NCBI RefSeq assembly: GCF_005222845.1
Contig: NZ_STFZ01000034.1
Coordinates: 62,001 to 126,000 of the forward strand
Direction: 5' to 3'
DNA from: Rhizobium sp. FY34
GTDB lineage: Bacteria > Pseudomonadota > Alphaproteobacteria > Rhizobiales > Rhizobiaceae
Length of the DNA: 64,000 nucleotides
Part shown: positions 33,045-42,702 of the stretch, piece by piece
How the letters are laid out: every line of letters begins with the position of its first letter
Numbering within the stretch: position 1 is the stretch's first letter
Translations under genes and position numbers: made by a program
The notes under the pieces: model-generated
Seen by the model: the letters and a program-made list of their open reading frames with translations, nothing else
What the model was told of the DNA's origin: nothing
Database searches by the model: none

Positions 33045-33586
33045 TGGCGCATCGCGAGGCGCAACCCTATCTGATCGAGCCTCTCGACCCGGCACGCCAT
33101 GACCGCGCCGGCTTTTCATGCGGCGTGGAGCAGGTCGATAATTTCCTGCGCAAGACGGCCAACAAACTGGCTGAAGCCGACAATCTGCGCGTCTTCGTGA
33201 TGACGCAGGACGGGCGCAGCATCATGGGTTTTTACGCCATCAATGCCCATGCCATGCGCTGCGACGGTCTGCCACCGGCCTATGCGCGGCGGCGACCAGG
33301 GCATGGCTATATTCCGGCGGCCTATATTTCGATGATCGGTCGCGACAAACGGTATGCAGGCCAGGCCATTGGCGGCCATCTGCTCATCGATTGCCTGCTG
33401 CGAATTGCCAGCGCTGCCGATCAGATCGGCCTGTCAGTGATCATCCTGGACGTACTCGATTGCGGCGACGCGCAGCGCACCGCAAAACGCGCCGAACTCT
33501 ATACCGGCTATGGATTTCAGCCGCTGCCATCAAAACCGATGCGGATGTTCCTGCCCGTGGCAACGGTGAGGAAGATGGTCAGCTGA
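33044..33586 (+). CDS. tacT: GNAT-fold toxin (TacT/AtaT-like)
   Basis: 180-aa acetyltransferase toxin that acetylates aminoacyl-tRNA and stops translation in characterised relatives. FSCGVEQVDNFLRKTANK at the N-terminus is typical, the acetyl-CoA pyrophosphate loop reads RYAGQAIGGHLL, and the catalytic Tyr is expected in LYTGYGFQPLP. Start overlaps the antitoxin stop (TGATG). The pair is inserted between thrB and ispH. All family hallmarks appear intact. Confidence 0.9.
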   Translation: MAHREAQPYLIEPLDPARHDRAGFSCGVEQVDNFLRKTANKLAEADNLRVFVMTQDGRSIMGFYAINAHAMRCDGLPPAYARRRPGHGYIPAAYISMIGRDKRYAGQAIGGHLLIDCLLRIASAADQIGLSVIILDVLDCGDAQRTAKRAELYTGYGFQPLPSKPMRMFLPVATVRKMVS

Positions 33587-33606
33587 TGGAGATTTAATCT
33601 CTGTTC

Positions 33607-34005
33607 TTATGCCGAGCCCACCATCTGCCGCCGCGCGGCCTGCGCCAAAAAGCCGGAACGCGTCAGCCCATGCGCCTCGGCATAGGCATCGATGGCCATC
33701 AGCACATCTTCCGGCAGCGTGATATTCAGCCGGACCGCCTTCCTGGCCGTGGTCTTCAGCGCAATCAGTACCGCAACACCATCGCGGTTGTCAGGATCCG
33801 CCATGACCGCCTCCAGCGACGAGGGTTCCGGAATGGCCTCGCCATCCTCGATCATGCCCTCGACATGAAACTCAAGCGCCTCCTGCGCCATGCGTCTTGC
33901 ATCATCCAGATCTGTTCCAGCGGTAATGACGCCAGGAAAATCAGGAAAGGACACGCCGTAATCGCTGTCCGGATCCTTGTGAATGAGACCGATATAGTTG
34001 CGCAT
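33607..34005 (-). CDS. hicB: HicB antitoxin
   Basis: 132 aa. N-terminal partially degraded RNase-H-like HicB fold (YIGLIHKDPDSDYGVSFPDFPG), followed by DDARRMAQEALEFHVEGMIEDG, and a C-terminal ribbon-helix-helix (LNITLPEDVLMAIDAYAEAHG) that binds the operator. Start at ATG 34005, with GAGG 8 nt upstream; a GTG three codons earlier overlaps the ribosome-binding site. Gap to hicA is 5 nt. Convergent with the TacT gene, 20 bp apart. Confidence 0.93.
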   Translation of the reverse strand: MRNYIGLIHKDPDSDYGVSFPDFPGVITAGTDLDDARRMAQEALEFHVEGMIEDGEAIPEPSSLEAVMADPDNRDGVAVLIALKTTARKAVRLNITLPEDVLMAIDAYAEAHGLTRSGFLAQAARRQMVGSA

Positions 34006-34010
34006 GCGGA

Positions 34011-34199
34011 TCACCTCAGTTTCAGGCCGGCCTGCTTTTCAATGCTCTTCAAAGTTCCGATGGCGATATCCCGTTTGGGATGAGGCACGGCGACGCGTCC
34101 TGACTTTACATCATGCTTGAATTGCACATGGCTGCCTTTGGTGGATACCTCGTACCAACCATCTGCTTTCAGGGCCGCGATGATATCCGAACTTCTCAT
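34011..34199 (-). CDS. hicA: HicA mRNA interferase toxin
   Basis: 62-aa double-stranded-RNA-binding-fold toxin. GSHVQFKHD carries the catalytic His (about residue 24), and RVAVPHPKRDIAIGTLKSIEKQAGL is diagnostic of the family. I start at the ATG at 34199 (MRSSDIIAALKADGW). The 12 codons further upstream in the frame are promoter and operator sequence. No ribosome-binding site precedes it, and the -10 box ends only 7 nt before the ATG, so the transcript may be leaderless. Confidence 0.92.
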   Translation of the reverse strand: MRSSDIIAALKADGWYEVSTKGSHVQFKHDVKSGRVAVPHPKRDIAIGTLKSIEKQAGLKLR

Positions 34200-34205
34200 C
34201 TGGGA

Positions 34206-34235
34206 AATTATACACATCTTGCGTGTATAATTCAA
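34206..34235 (-). promoter_or_regulatory. hicA promoter with overlapping operator
   Basis: On the minus strand TTGAAT (34235-34230), 17 bp, then TATAAT (34212-34207) make a near-consensus promoter. A 10-bp inverted repeat AATTATACAC / GTGTATAATT with a 7-bp spacer spans 34206-34232, covering both boxes. It is the expected binding site of HicB. Confidence 0.7.
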
Positions 34236-34242
34236 GGCGTCT

Positions 34243-34426
34243 CGCTGGGTTCCACCCTCGGCCCTTCGCTTTGGGCTCTGGGCGTTCGCGGCTCAAAACG
34301 TGCCACTGGCACCTTTTGCCGGCTGGCGCCGTCGCGCTGGGTTCCACCCCCGGCCCTTCGCTTGAAGCTCAGGGCGTTCGCGGCTCAAAACGTGCCACTG
34401 GCACCTTTTGCCGGCTGGCGCCGTCG
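34243..34426. repeat. Tandem duplication, two 92-bp units
   Basis: Units 34243-34334 and 34335-34426 differ at only a few positions around the middle (CTTTGGGCTCTG against CTTGAAGCTCAG). Each contains the near-palindrome GTGCCACTGGCAC. The second unit ends 4 bp before the ispH stop codon. No coding role is apparent. Confidence 0.85.
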
Positions 34427-34430
34427 CCGC

Positions 34431-35435
34431 TCACCCATTCACCCAGGCCATGTCCTCGCGGGTGAGTTCCACATCGCGAAGCTCACGGTTGACGAGGAAA
34501 TGCTCGTTTTCCTCCGCCGTGATGGCCAGTTCCACCTTGGCATCGAAGCGTTCGCGAAAGGCCTCGATGATTTCATCGACGATGACTTCCGGCGCAGAGG
34601 CGCCTGCCGAAATGCCGAGCGTGCCGATCTCGCCAATCTCCGCCCAATCGATTTCGGCAGCCCGCTGTACGAGAAGCGAGCGCGTGGCGCCGGCGCGCAG
34701 CGCAACTTCCACCAGGCGCTTGGAATTGGAGGAATTCGGCGCACCGACAACGATGAACAGGTCGCAGCCGGGGGCAGCCTGCTTGACGGCTTCCTGGCGG
34801 TTGGTCGTGGCATAACAGATGCTGTCGGCCGATGGTGCCGTCAGGTTCGGAAAGCGTTCCTGCAACTTGGCAATAACGCCGGCGGTATCGTCCACCGACA
34901 GCGTCGTCTGCGTCACATAGCCGAGATTATCCGGATCGAGCGGCTGGTAGCTTTCGGCATCGGCAATCGTATCGATCAGCGACACCGTGCCTTCGGGCAA
35001 TTGACCCATCGTGCCGATCACCTCCGGGTGCCCGGCATGGCCGATGAGGATGACATGGCGGCCAAGCCGCTGGTGGCGCATGGCCTGCTTATGCACCTTG
35101 GAGACCAGCGGGCACGTGGCATCCAGATAGAAAAGGTTGCGGCTCTGGGCATCCTCCGGCACGGATTTCGGCACGCCATGGGCGGAAAACACCACCGGCT
35201 GGGCACGATGCTCTTCCGGGATCTCGTTCAATTCCTCAACGAAGATCGCGCCCTTGGCCTCCAATCCCTCCACGACATAGCGATTGTGGACGATCTCATG
35301 GCGCACATAGACCGGCGCGCCATAGGCCTTCAGCGCCAGCACGACGATCTGGATCGCCCGATCGACGCCAGCGCAAAAACCGCGCGGGCCACAGAGGCGG
35401 ATCGTCAGCGGCGGTCGGTTCACATGCATATTCAT
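34431..35435 (-). CDS. ispH: 4-hydroxy-3-methylbut-2-enyl diphosphate reductase
   Basis: Last enzyme of the MEP isoprenoid pathway, forming IPP and DMAPP. Iron-sulfur ligands are the cysteines in [14 protein letters not shown] (second Cys), [11 protein letters not shown] and [11 protein letters not shown]; the catalytic Glu is in EGTVSLIDT. 334 aa, full length. Homologues are usually followed closely by thrB and rnhA. Here those genes lie 1.9 kb downstream, beyond a tandem repeat, HicAB and TacAT. Confidence 0.96.
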   Translation of the reverse strand: MNMHVNRPPLTIRLCGPRGFCAGVDRAIQIVVLALKAYGAPVYVRHEIVHNRYVVEGLEAKGAIFVEELNEIPEEHRAQPVVFSAHGVPKSVPEDAQSRNLFYLDATCPLVSKVHKQAMRHQRLGRHVILIGHAGHPEVIGTMGQLPEGTVSLIDTIADAESYQPLDPDNLGYVTQTTLSVDDTAGVIAKLQERFPNLTAPSADSICYATTNRQEAVKQAAPGCDLFIVVGAPNSSNSKRLVEVALRAGATRSLLVQRAAEIDWAEIGEIGTLGISAGASAPEVIVDEIIEAFRERFDAKVELAITAEENEHFLVNRELRDVELTREDMAWVNG

Positions 35436-35440
35436 TCGGT

Positions 35441-35806
35441 TCAGCCTGCGATGAGGACGGCAATCAGGGCAAGGGCCGCGGGAAGCGCCTGAATGACGAA
35501 AATCTTCCGCGAGGCCGTTGCACCCCCATATAGGCCAGCCAGCACGACGCAGCCAATAAAAAACAGTTTAAGCTGATGGCTAAAGGCTGGATCGGGATGG
35601 ACCAGCGCCCAGATGAGACCCGCGGCGAGAAAGCCGTTGTAGAGCCCCTGGTTCGCAGCCATCACTTTTGTTGCTTCGGCGCGCTCCGGCGAAAGGCCGA
35701 AGGCTTTGCGCCCCTGGGGCTTCGTCCAGAGAAACATTTCCAGCACAAGGATATAGATGTGTTCGATGGCCACCAGTGCGACAAGCAGATTGGACAGGAT
35801 CGACAT
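35441..35806 (-). CDS. DUF1304 membrane protein
   Basis: 121 aa, about four transmembrane segments, of the DUF1304 family. [23 protein letters not shown] (given here as [17 protein letters not shown]) and the helix [17 protein letters not shown] are diagnostic. Function is unknown. Start at ATG 35806. Its stop lies 5 bp before the ispH start codon on the same strand, so the two may be cotranscribed. Confidence 0.85.
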   Translation of the reverse strand: MSILSNLLVALVAIEHIYILVLEMFLWTKPQGRKAFGLSPERAEATKVMAANQGLYNGFLAAGLIWALVHPDPAFSHQLKLFFIGCVVLAGLYGGATASRKIFVIQALPAALALIAVLIAG

Positions 35807-35884
35807 TCGAAATTCCCCCCCTCTTTTAGAGCGTGTTCTCACCTGAAGCCCGACGCCCCGCCCCCGCAGCAACGCCGTTTGAAA

Positions 35885-36628
35885 TCAAGGTTTGCGCCGA
35901 AACAGCATAATGCCGGAAACGGCCACGAGCGCGGCGGCCAGACCATACCAGGTGAGCGCATATTGCAGGTGGTTGTTGGGAAGGTCGAATTGCGTGACGC
36001 CGCCCAATGGAAAACCGCCGGGGTTTTTCACGCGGTCATCGGCATCGACAAAGAAGGGCAGAACGCTTGACGCATCAAGCCCAACCGTCTCGACCATGGC
36101 GCTCCAGTCCTTCCAGTAGAAGATGTTTTTGGCCAGATCATTGTCCGGCACCAGCGAAGAGGGTTTTTCCGCCAGCCGATTGCGCAGATAGCCGGTGATC
36201 GTGACATCACCCGTCACCTGGCCTGCCGGCCGCGTCTGCTGCTGTTTCATCTCATAGGGCACGAAGCCGCGATTGACGAAAAGCACGCGGCCATCGGCCG
36301 CCAGCATCATGGGCGTATAGATGTAAAAGCCGCTGGCGCCCTGATGGGTGGCGAAGAAATGCCGTTCATGGGCATGATCGAAACTGCCGGTGACGCGCAC
36401 CCGCGCATATTCCTGGTCTTTACCAGTTTTCTGCGCTTGCTCGATCACGGAAAGATCCACCGGTTCGGCGCTGCGGCGCGCCTCGATCTGCGCCAAAAGG
36501 CCTTCCTTCCAGTGCAACCGCTTGACCTGCCAGGTGCCGAGCGAAAACAGGATCGCCAGCGCCAGGAGCAAGACAATGCCGGTTGCGATGCGTTTGATGA
36601 GGCTCATGCGGGCTGCGGTCTCACTCAC
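35885..36628 (-). CDS. SURF1 family cytochrome oxidase assembly protein
   Basis: 247 aa. Two transmembrane segments frame a large periplasmic domain: the first at residues 8-28 (RIATGIVLLLALAILFSLGT), the second near the C-terminus (YALTWYGLAAALVAVSGIMLF). WQVKRLHWKEGLL after the first span and VNRGFVP are SURF1 hallmarks. It delivers or inserts haem a into subunit I. I start at the GTG at 36628, which overlaps the DUF983 gene's stop by 8 nt. The frame's upstream ATG lies deep in that gene. Last gene of the oxidase cluster. Confidence 0.92.
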   Translation of the reverse strand: MSETAARMSLIKRIATGIVLLLALAILFSLGTWQVKRLHWKEGLLAQIEARRSAEPVDLSVIEQAQKTGKDQEYARVRVTGSFDHAHERHFFATHQGASGFYIYTPMMLAADGRVLFVNRGFVPYEMKQQQTRPAGQVTGDVTITGYLRNRLAEKPSSLVPDNDLAKNIFYWKDWSAMVETVGLDASSVLPFFVDADDRVKNPGGFPLGGVTQFDLPNNHLQYALTWYGLAAALVAVSGIMLFRRKP

Positions 36629-37004
36629 GGTTGATCTGCCCTTCGCTGGCATTATGCTTGTATTGCAGGGCAATCAGCACGCCCTTCAACAGGCGCAGGG
36701 TCAACAGGCAGGCCGCAACGGAAAGCGGCGCCGTGATGACCAGATGCAGCCAGATCGATGGATGAAAGGTGAACTCGAACCAGAGCGCAAAGCCGAGCAC
36801 CAGGAAACCAACGAGCAGCATGACGAAGACGGCCGGTCCATCGCCTGAATCGGCAAAGCCATAATCCAGCCCGCAGGCCGAACAGGAGGGCTTCACCGTC
36901 AGCAGACCGCCGAACAAAGGCCCCTCGCCGCAGCGCGGACAATGGCCTGCAAGGCCGGTGCGAATGGCATCCTGCGGGGGAAATTGCGACTGGTTCTGGC
37001 TCAT
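36621..37004 (-). CDS. DUF983 membrane protein with zinc-ribbon-like cysteines
   Basis: 127 aa. CPRCGEG (residue 22) and CSACGLDYGF (residue 41) form two CxxC pairs suited to metal binding, followed by two transmembrane spans (VFVMLLVGFLVLGFALWF and LVITAPLSVAACLLTLRLL). DUF983 proteins recur in alphaproteobacterial aa3 oxidase clusters between ctaE and surf1, so a part in oxidase assembly is inferred, not shown. Confidence 0.9.
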   Translation of the reverse strand: MSQNQSQFPPQDAIRTGLAGHCPRCGEGPLFGGLLTVKPSCSACGLDYGFADSGDGPAVFVMLLVGFLVLGFALWFEFTFHPSIWLHLVITAPLSVAACLLTLRLLKGVLIALQYKHNASEGQINRE

Positions 37005-37029
37005 GGCCTGGCCTTTCAGTGACTAGAAT

Positions 37030-37056
37030 GAAAAAGGGCGGCACGTGCCGCCCCTT
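37030..37056 (-). terminator. Intrinsic terminator after ctaE
   Basis: Minus strand: GGGCGGCAC and GTGCCGCCC pair perfectly, followed by TTTTTCATTC. It lies 27 bp past the ctaE stop and would separate ctaE from DUF983/SURF1 unless read through. Confidence 0.7.
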
Positions 37057-37082
37057 CCCCTAAATGTTGCACGGCGCTTTTC

Positions 37083-37958
37083 TCAATGCGCCAGCGGCGC
37101 ACCCCAGCCGCCCCAGACATAGATGGCGAAAAACAGGAACAGCCAGACCACATCGACGAAATGCCAGTACCAGGCGGCGGCCTCGAAACCGAAATGCTTG
37201 GTGGAGGTGAAGCCGCCATTCATCGCGCGGATCAGGCAGACGAGCAGGAAGATGGTGCCGACAAAGACGTGGAAACCATGGAAACCCGTGGAGATGAAGA
37301 AGGTCGCGCCATAGATCGAGCCCTTGAAGTCAAAAGGAGCATGGGCGTATTCGTAAACCTGCACGAAGGAGAAGAACAGGCCAAGCGCCACGGTGAGCGC
37401 CAGACCGTTGATAACGCCCTTGCGATCATTGTGCAGCAGCGCATGATGCGCCCAGGTGACACAGGTGCCCGACAGAAGCAGGATGATCGTGTTGTAGAGC
37501 GGCAGGTGCCAGGGATCGAGCACTTCGATGCCCTTGGGCGGCCACTGGCCACCGGTCGCGGTCACACGGCTCGCCTGGATCGCCTCATGGGGATAGAGGC
37601 TGGCATCGAAAAACGCCCAGAACCAGGCCACGAAGAACATCACTTCAGAGGCGATGAACATGATCATGCCATAGCGCAGATGCAGCGATACGACCGGCGT
37701 ATGATGGCCTTCGCGGCCTTCCTTGATCGTATCGGCCCACCAGCCGACCATGGTATAGATGATGATGGCCAGTCCGATGAAGAACAGCCAGGGATTGGCC
37801 CAGTTGAGGCCGAACATCTTAAACTCGGCGCCATGGATATAGCGCATATAGCCAACGCCACCGAAGGTGACGACAAAGGCGCCGACAGAGGCCAGGAAGG
37901 GCCAGATGCTCGGGTCTATGATATGGTAGTCGTGGTTCTTTTGGTGCGCATCGGCCAT
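37083..37958 (-). CDS. ctaE: Cytochrome c oxidase subunit III
   Basis: 291 aa, seven-span subunit III of the aa3 oxidase. WPFLASVGAFVVTFGGVGYM begins the first helix pair, EVMFFVAWFWAFFDASLYP and GFHGFHVFVGTIFL are family signatures, and YWHFVDVVWLFLFFAIYVW closes the protein. Structural subunit that stabilises the proton-pumping core. Downstream of ctaG by about 60 bp. Confidence 0.96.
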   Translation of the reverse strand: MADAHQKNHDYHIIDPSIWPFLASVGAFVVTFGGVGYMRYIHGAEFKMFGLNWANPWLFFIGLAIIIYTMVGWWADTIKEGREGHHTPVVSLHLRYGMIMFIASEVMFFVAWFWAFFDASLYPHEAIQASRVTATGGQWPPKGIEVLDPWHLPLYNTIILLLSGTCVTWAHHALLHNDRKGVINGLALTVALGLFFSFVQVYEYAHAPFDFKGSIYGATFFISTGFHGFHVFVGTIFLLVCLIRAMNGGFTSTKHFGFEAAAWYWHFVDVVWLFLFFAIYVWGGWGAPLAH

Positions 37959-38019
37959 CTGATCAGTCCCCGAAGTTTCTCCTCAAGCCCCCCCGCCCGA
38001 CAAGCGGGAAAGCCCTCTC

Positions 38020-38628
38020 TCACAACTTTTTCGCGCTGTCTTCAATTTTATCCTGCAAGCCGGCGACCGGCTTTGCCCCCTGGCTGGGATAGAATGTATA
38101 GGACAGCGTGATGGTCTTGATATTGCGTGTTTCTTCCGCCTTGACGATCTCCGGATCCACGAAGAACACCACCGGCATTTCCAGGGTTTCCCCCGGCTGA
38201 AGCGTCGTTTCGGTGAAGCAGAAACACTGCACCTTGTTGAAATAGGCCCCAGCTTCCATCGGCGTGACATTGAAGACGGCGGTACCGGTGGTGGCAACAG
38301 GTGAGCGGTTCGTCGCCGTATAATTGATCTGCACCGTCTCGCCGATCTTCGGCTCCACCGAGCGGTCAACCGGTTTGAACGCCCAGTTCAGCCCGTTCGA
38401 CGTATTGGCGTCGAAGGTTACGCGCATTGTCTGGTTGAGCACCGTTTCCGAATATTGTTCGACGCGCTGCGTGGTGCCGTTATAGCCGGTGACCTGGCAG
38501 AACAGGCGGTAAAGGGGCACTGAGGCATAGGCGGCCCCCAGCATGGCGCCGACGAAGACGAGACAGGAGACCAGAATGGTGCCGTTATTCACCTTCCGGG
38601 GCGTCATACCGCTGTCGTTCACACTCAT
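38020..38628 (-). CDS. ctaG: Cytochrome c oxidase assembly protein CtaG/Cox11
   Basis: Copper chaperone that builds the CuB centre of subunit I. 202 aa, one N-terminal anchor ([21 protein letters not shown]) and a periplasmic immunoglobulin-like domain with the copper-binding [13 protein letters not shown] (about residue 125). Same strand as ctaB, coxF and ctaE, and in the expected order. Confidence 0.95.
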   Translation of the reverse strand: MSVNDSGMTPRKVNNGTILVSCLVFVGAMLGAAYASVPLYRLFCQVTGYNGTTQRVEQYSETVLNQTMRVTFDANTSNGLNWAFKPVDRSVEPKIGETVQINYTATNRSPVATTGTAVFNVTPMEAGAYFNKVQCFCFTETTLQPGETLEMPVVFFVDPEIVKAEETRNIKTITLSYTFYPSQGAKPVAGLQDKIEDSAKKL

Positions 38629-38656
38629 CTGCCTCTCCCCTCCCCCTTATTGGCCG

Positions 38657-38794
38657 TCAGGCCATGCCGCCAAGCTTGATCATCGTCACCACGTAAAACA
38701 GGATAACCAGTGCTGCGAGCACCAGGCCAAGCGCGATATTGCGCCCGCGCCGGGATTTCTTCTGCGCCTCGTTGAGCTTGACGGTCTCGATCAT
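38657..38794 (-). CDS. coxF: Small oxidase-cluster membrane protein (CoxF-like)
   Basis: 45 codons starting at ATG 38794: a charged N-terminus ([19 protein letters not shown]) and one membrane span ([19 protein letters not shown]). Size, topology and position between ctaB and ctaG match the small CoxF proteins of rhizobial coxBAFC clusters. Its ATG overlaps the ctaB stop (ATGA at 38791-38794), implying coupled translation. Function is unknown, probably an assembly aid or small subunit. Confidence 0.75.
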   Translation of the reverse strand: MIETVKLNEAQKKSRRGRNIALGLVLAALVILFYVVTMIKLGGMA

Positions 38795-39747
38795 GACAGG
38801 GCTCCGGCAAAGGCTGAAAAGACTGCGCCATAATGGCTGGCAATCAGGCCTGAAAAGATCGCAAACAGATAGAAAACCGAATAGGCAAACATGCGCTTGG
38901 CGGGCACCATCTTTTCGTCACCATCCGCCATACGCCAGACGGAGATGGAACAGAGAACAAAGATGGCACCAAGAAGCGCGGCAAAGATACCATAGGCCCA
39001 GCCGACCAGGCCGGTCATGGTTGGCGCAACGCCCACGACGGCGGTTGCCACCGCATAGGCGACGATCTGGTGCTTGGTGGATCGTTCGCCGGCGACATTC
39101 GGCATCATCGGAATGCCGACGGAGCCATAATCGCGCATCTTGAACAGAGCGAGCGCCCAGAAATGCGCCGGCGTCCAGAGAAAGATGATGAGGAACAGGA
39201 TGACGCTATCGAGCGACACGCCGCCGGTCACGCAAGCCCAGCCGATCATGGGCGGGAAAGCGCCCGACGCACCACCGATGACGATGTTCTGCGGCGTCGA
39301 GCGCTTCAGCCACATCGTGTAGACGACGGCATAAAAGAAGATCGTGAAGGCCAGAAGCCCGGCGGCAAACCAGTTGATGGCAAGCCCGAGAATGGCGACC
39401 GAGAAGGTGGAGAGTGTCAGCCCGAAGGCGAGCGCCTCATTCGGCTGGATTCGGCCGGACGGAATCGGGCGGCGCGCCGTGCGCGTCATCACCGCATCGA
39501 TATCGGCATCATACCACATGTTGAGCGCGCCGGATGCACCGGCGCCGACGGCCACGCACAGGATGGCGATGAAGCCCAGCACCGGATTGATCGTGCCCGG
39601 CGCCAGAAGCAGGCCGGCAAAGGCGGTGAAGACGACGAGCGACATGACCCGCGGCTTCAGAAGCTCGAAGAAATCGCGCGCATTGGCTTCCGACGGACGA
39701 ATGTGCTCGTCTGCTCCCAGCATGGCGTGATTGTCGATGGCGGTCAT
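38791..39747 (-). CDS. ctaB: Protohaem IX farnesyltransferase (haem O synthase)
   Basis: Farnesylates haem B to haem O, precursor of haem A for the oxidase. 318 aa, UbiA family, about nine spans. The first Asp-rich motif is [19 protein letters not shown] (residues 90-108), the second lies near [16 protein letters not shown]. Upstream, the 68-bp gap to ctaD has a stem-loop. Its last codon overlaps the start of coxF. Confidence 0.95.
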   Translation of the reverse strand: MTAIDNHAMLGADEHIRPSEANARDFFELLKPRVMSLVVFTAFAGLLLAPGTINPVLGFIAILCVAVGAGASGALNMWYDADIDAVMTRTARRPIPSGRIQPNEALAFGLTLSTFSVAILGLAINWFAAGLLAFTIFFYAVVYTMWLKRSTPQNIVIGGASGAFPPMIGWACVTGGVSLDSVILFLIIFLWTPAHFWALALFKMRDYGSVGIPMMPNVAGERSTKHQIVAYAVATAVVGVAPTMTGLVGWAYGIFAALLGAIFVLCSISVWRMADGDEKMVPAKRMFAYSVFYLFAIFSGLIASHYGAVFSAFAGALS

Positions 39748-39772
39748 GCGTCAGTCCTGTTTTCAAAGAGTT

Positions 39773-39800
39773 GGCGGCGCGCGGTGAGCGGCGCGCCGCC
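39773..39800. other. GC-rich stem-loop between ctaD and ctaB
   Basis: GGCGGCGCGC (39773-39782) pairs with GCGCGCCGCC (39791-39800) over an 8-base loop. No T-tract follows on the minus strand, so it more likely protects or processes the ctaD mRNA end than terminates it. Confidence 0.45.
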
Positions 39801-39815
39801 GAAGGTTCGCATGTC

Positions 39816-41525
<1,710 letters not shown>

Positions 41526-42404
41526 TTACTTCGATGCCACGTCGACGGCAGGCGCCGGCGCAGAGACGGATGCGGACAGCACTTTATAGGCGCCCGGCAG
41601 GTCGCTGGCGGCCGCAGCCATCCAGGCATCATAACGTTCCTGCGTCACGACGCGGATCGCAATCGGCATATAGGCGTGGTCCTTGCCGCAGAGTTCCGAG
41701 CACTGGCCGTAATAGAGGCCTTCCTTCTCGGCGCGGAACCAGGTCTCGTTGAGGCGGCCCGGTACGGCATCGATCTTCACACCGAAGGCTGGCATGGCAA
41801 AGGCGTGGATCACATCGGTGGGTGCAGCGGTGACCAGCATGCGCACCGTCTTGTTGACGGGCAGGACAAGCTCATTGTCCACGGCCAGGAGGCGCGGATA
41901 GACAGCCTTGTCCACCTTGCCGGCAGCGGCGCGGTCTTCTTCCTTCAGCATGTAGCTGTCGAAGGCGACCGGCGTTGCGCCGCCTTCATATTCATAATTC
42001 CACTGCCACTGCGTGGCGGTCGCCTTGACCGTCACGTCCGGGTTTTCCGGCATGGTCAGCTGCTTGTTCAAAAGGTTGAAGGATGGGATAGCCAGGAAGA
42101 GAAGGATCAGGACCGGCCCCACGGTCCAGACGATCTCGATCGTCGTGTTATGGCTTGTGCGCGACGGCACCGGATTGGCGCTGGCGCGGAACTTCACCAC
42201 AACCAGGATCAGAAGCGCCAGCACGAACAGCGTGATGGGAACGATGAACCAGAGTGTGTAATGGTTGAACCACTTGATTTCATGCATGATCGACGTTACC
42301 GGCTGCTGCAGGTCGATCTGCCATGCCACCGGTTGATCCGCCCCTGCCCCAGAGGCGAAGAGCAGACAGATCATCGCAGCCAAGGCTGCATAGGCTCTGT
42401 TCAT
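41526..42404 (-). CDS. ctaC: Cytochrome c oxidase subunit II
   Basis: 292 aa from ATG 42404. Cleavable signal (LAAMICLLFASGAGA), two membrane spans, then the cupredoxin domain. CuA ligands are visible in CSELCGKDHAYMP, with the upstream His in IHAFAMPAFG, and the aromatic electron-entry patch in QWQWNYEYEG. GGGGAG precedes the start. First gene of the oxidase cluster. A FixK/FnrN-type box lies 23 bp upstream of the ATG. Confidence 0.96.
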   Translation of the reverse strand: MNRAYAALAAMICLLFASGAGADQPVAWQIDLQQPVTSIMHEIKWFNHYTLWFIVPITLFVLALLILVVVKFRASANPVPSRTSHNTTIEIVWTVGPVLILLFLAIPSFNLLNKQLTMPENPDVTVKATATQWQWNYEYEGGATPVAFDSYMLKEEDRAAAGKVDKAVYPRLLAVDNELVLPVNKTVRMLVTAAPTDVIHAFAMPAFGVKIDAVPGRLNETWFRAEKEGLYYGQCSELCGKDHAYMPIAIRVVTQERYDAWMAAAASDLPGAYKVLSASVSAPAPAVDVASK

Positions 42405-42426
42405 CACGATTTCTCTCCCCAAGCGT

Positions 42427-42440
42427 TTGATCTGGATCAG
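42427..42440. promoter_or_regulatory. FixK/FnrN-like anaerobox upstream of ctaC
   Basis: TTGATCTGGATCAG matches the anaerobox TTGAT-N4-ATCAA in nine of ten defined positions. Its centre is about 30 bp upstream of the ctaC start codon, so a bound Crp/Fnr protein would probably overlap the promoter and repress the aa3 oxidase when oxygen is low. Confidence 0.55.
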
Positions 42441-42521
42441 ATCGCAACGCAAATTCCCAATCTATAGACCATTGGTTCAATCACAGTTTGCCGATCCTCG
42501 CAATATCCGGCGGGGTGTTCC

Positions 42522-42547
42522 ATGCCGCCTGTTCGTGCGGCATTTTT
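42522..42547 (+). terminator. Intrinsic terminator with no obvious upstream gene
   Basis: ATGCCGC (42522-42528) and GCGGCAT (42537-42543) pair over 8 nt and are followed by TTTTT on the plus strand. The 42405-42702 gap between divergent ctaC and ialB has no plus-strand reading frame before it. Confidence 0.5.
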
Positions 42548-42702
42548 GCGCGACGTCAATTCTGGCCGCAAATCCCTACAAAATTGATAGGTAGCAGCCC
42601 TCCGCATTTTTGCCGTACTCGGCTGAAAAGAGCACAAGGGCTTTTCATTCGTGCTCCCCGGCGACAAGAATAGCCGGACTGATTCGAAAGACAGAGGTAT
42701 TC

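Noticed and set aside
34113-35492. 459-codon plus-strand frame opposite ispH
   Set aside because: Shadow of ispH, which has all three iron-sulfur cysteines. The plus-strand product shows no family features.
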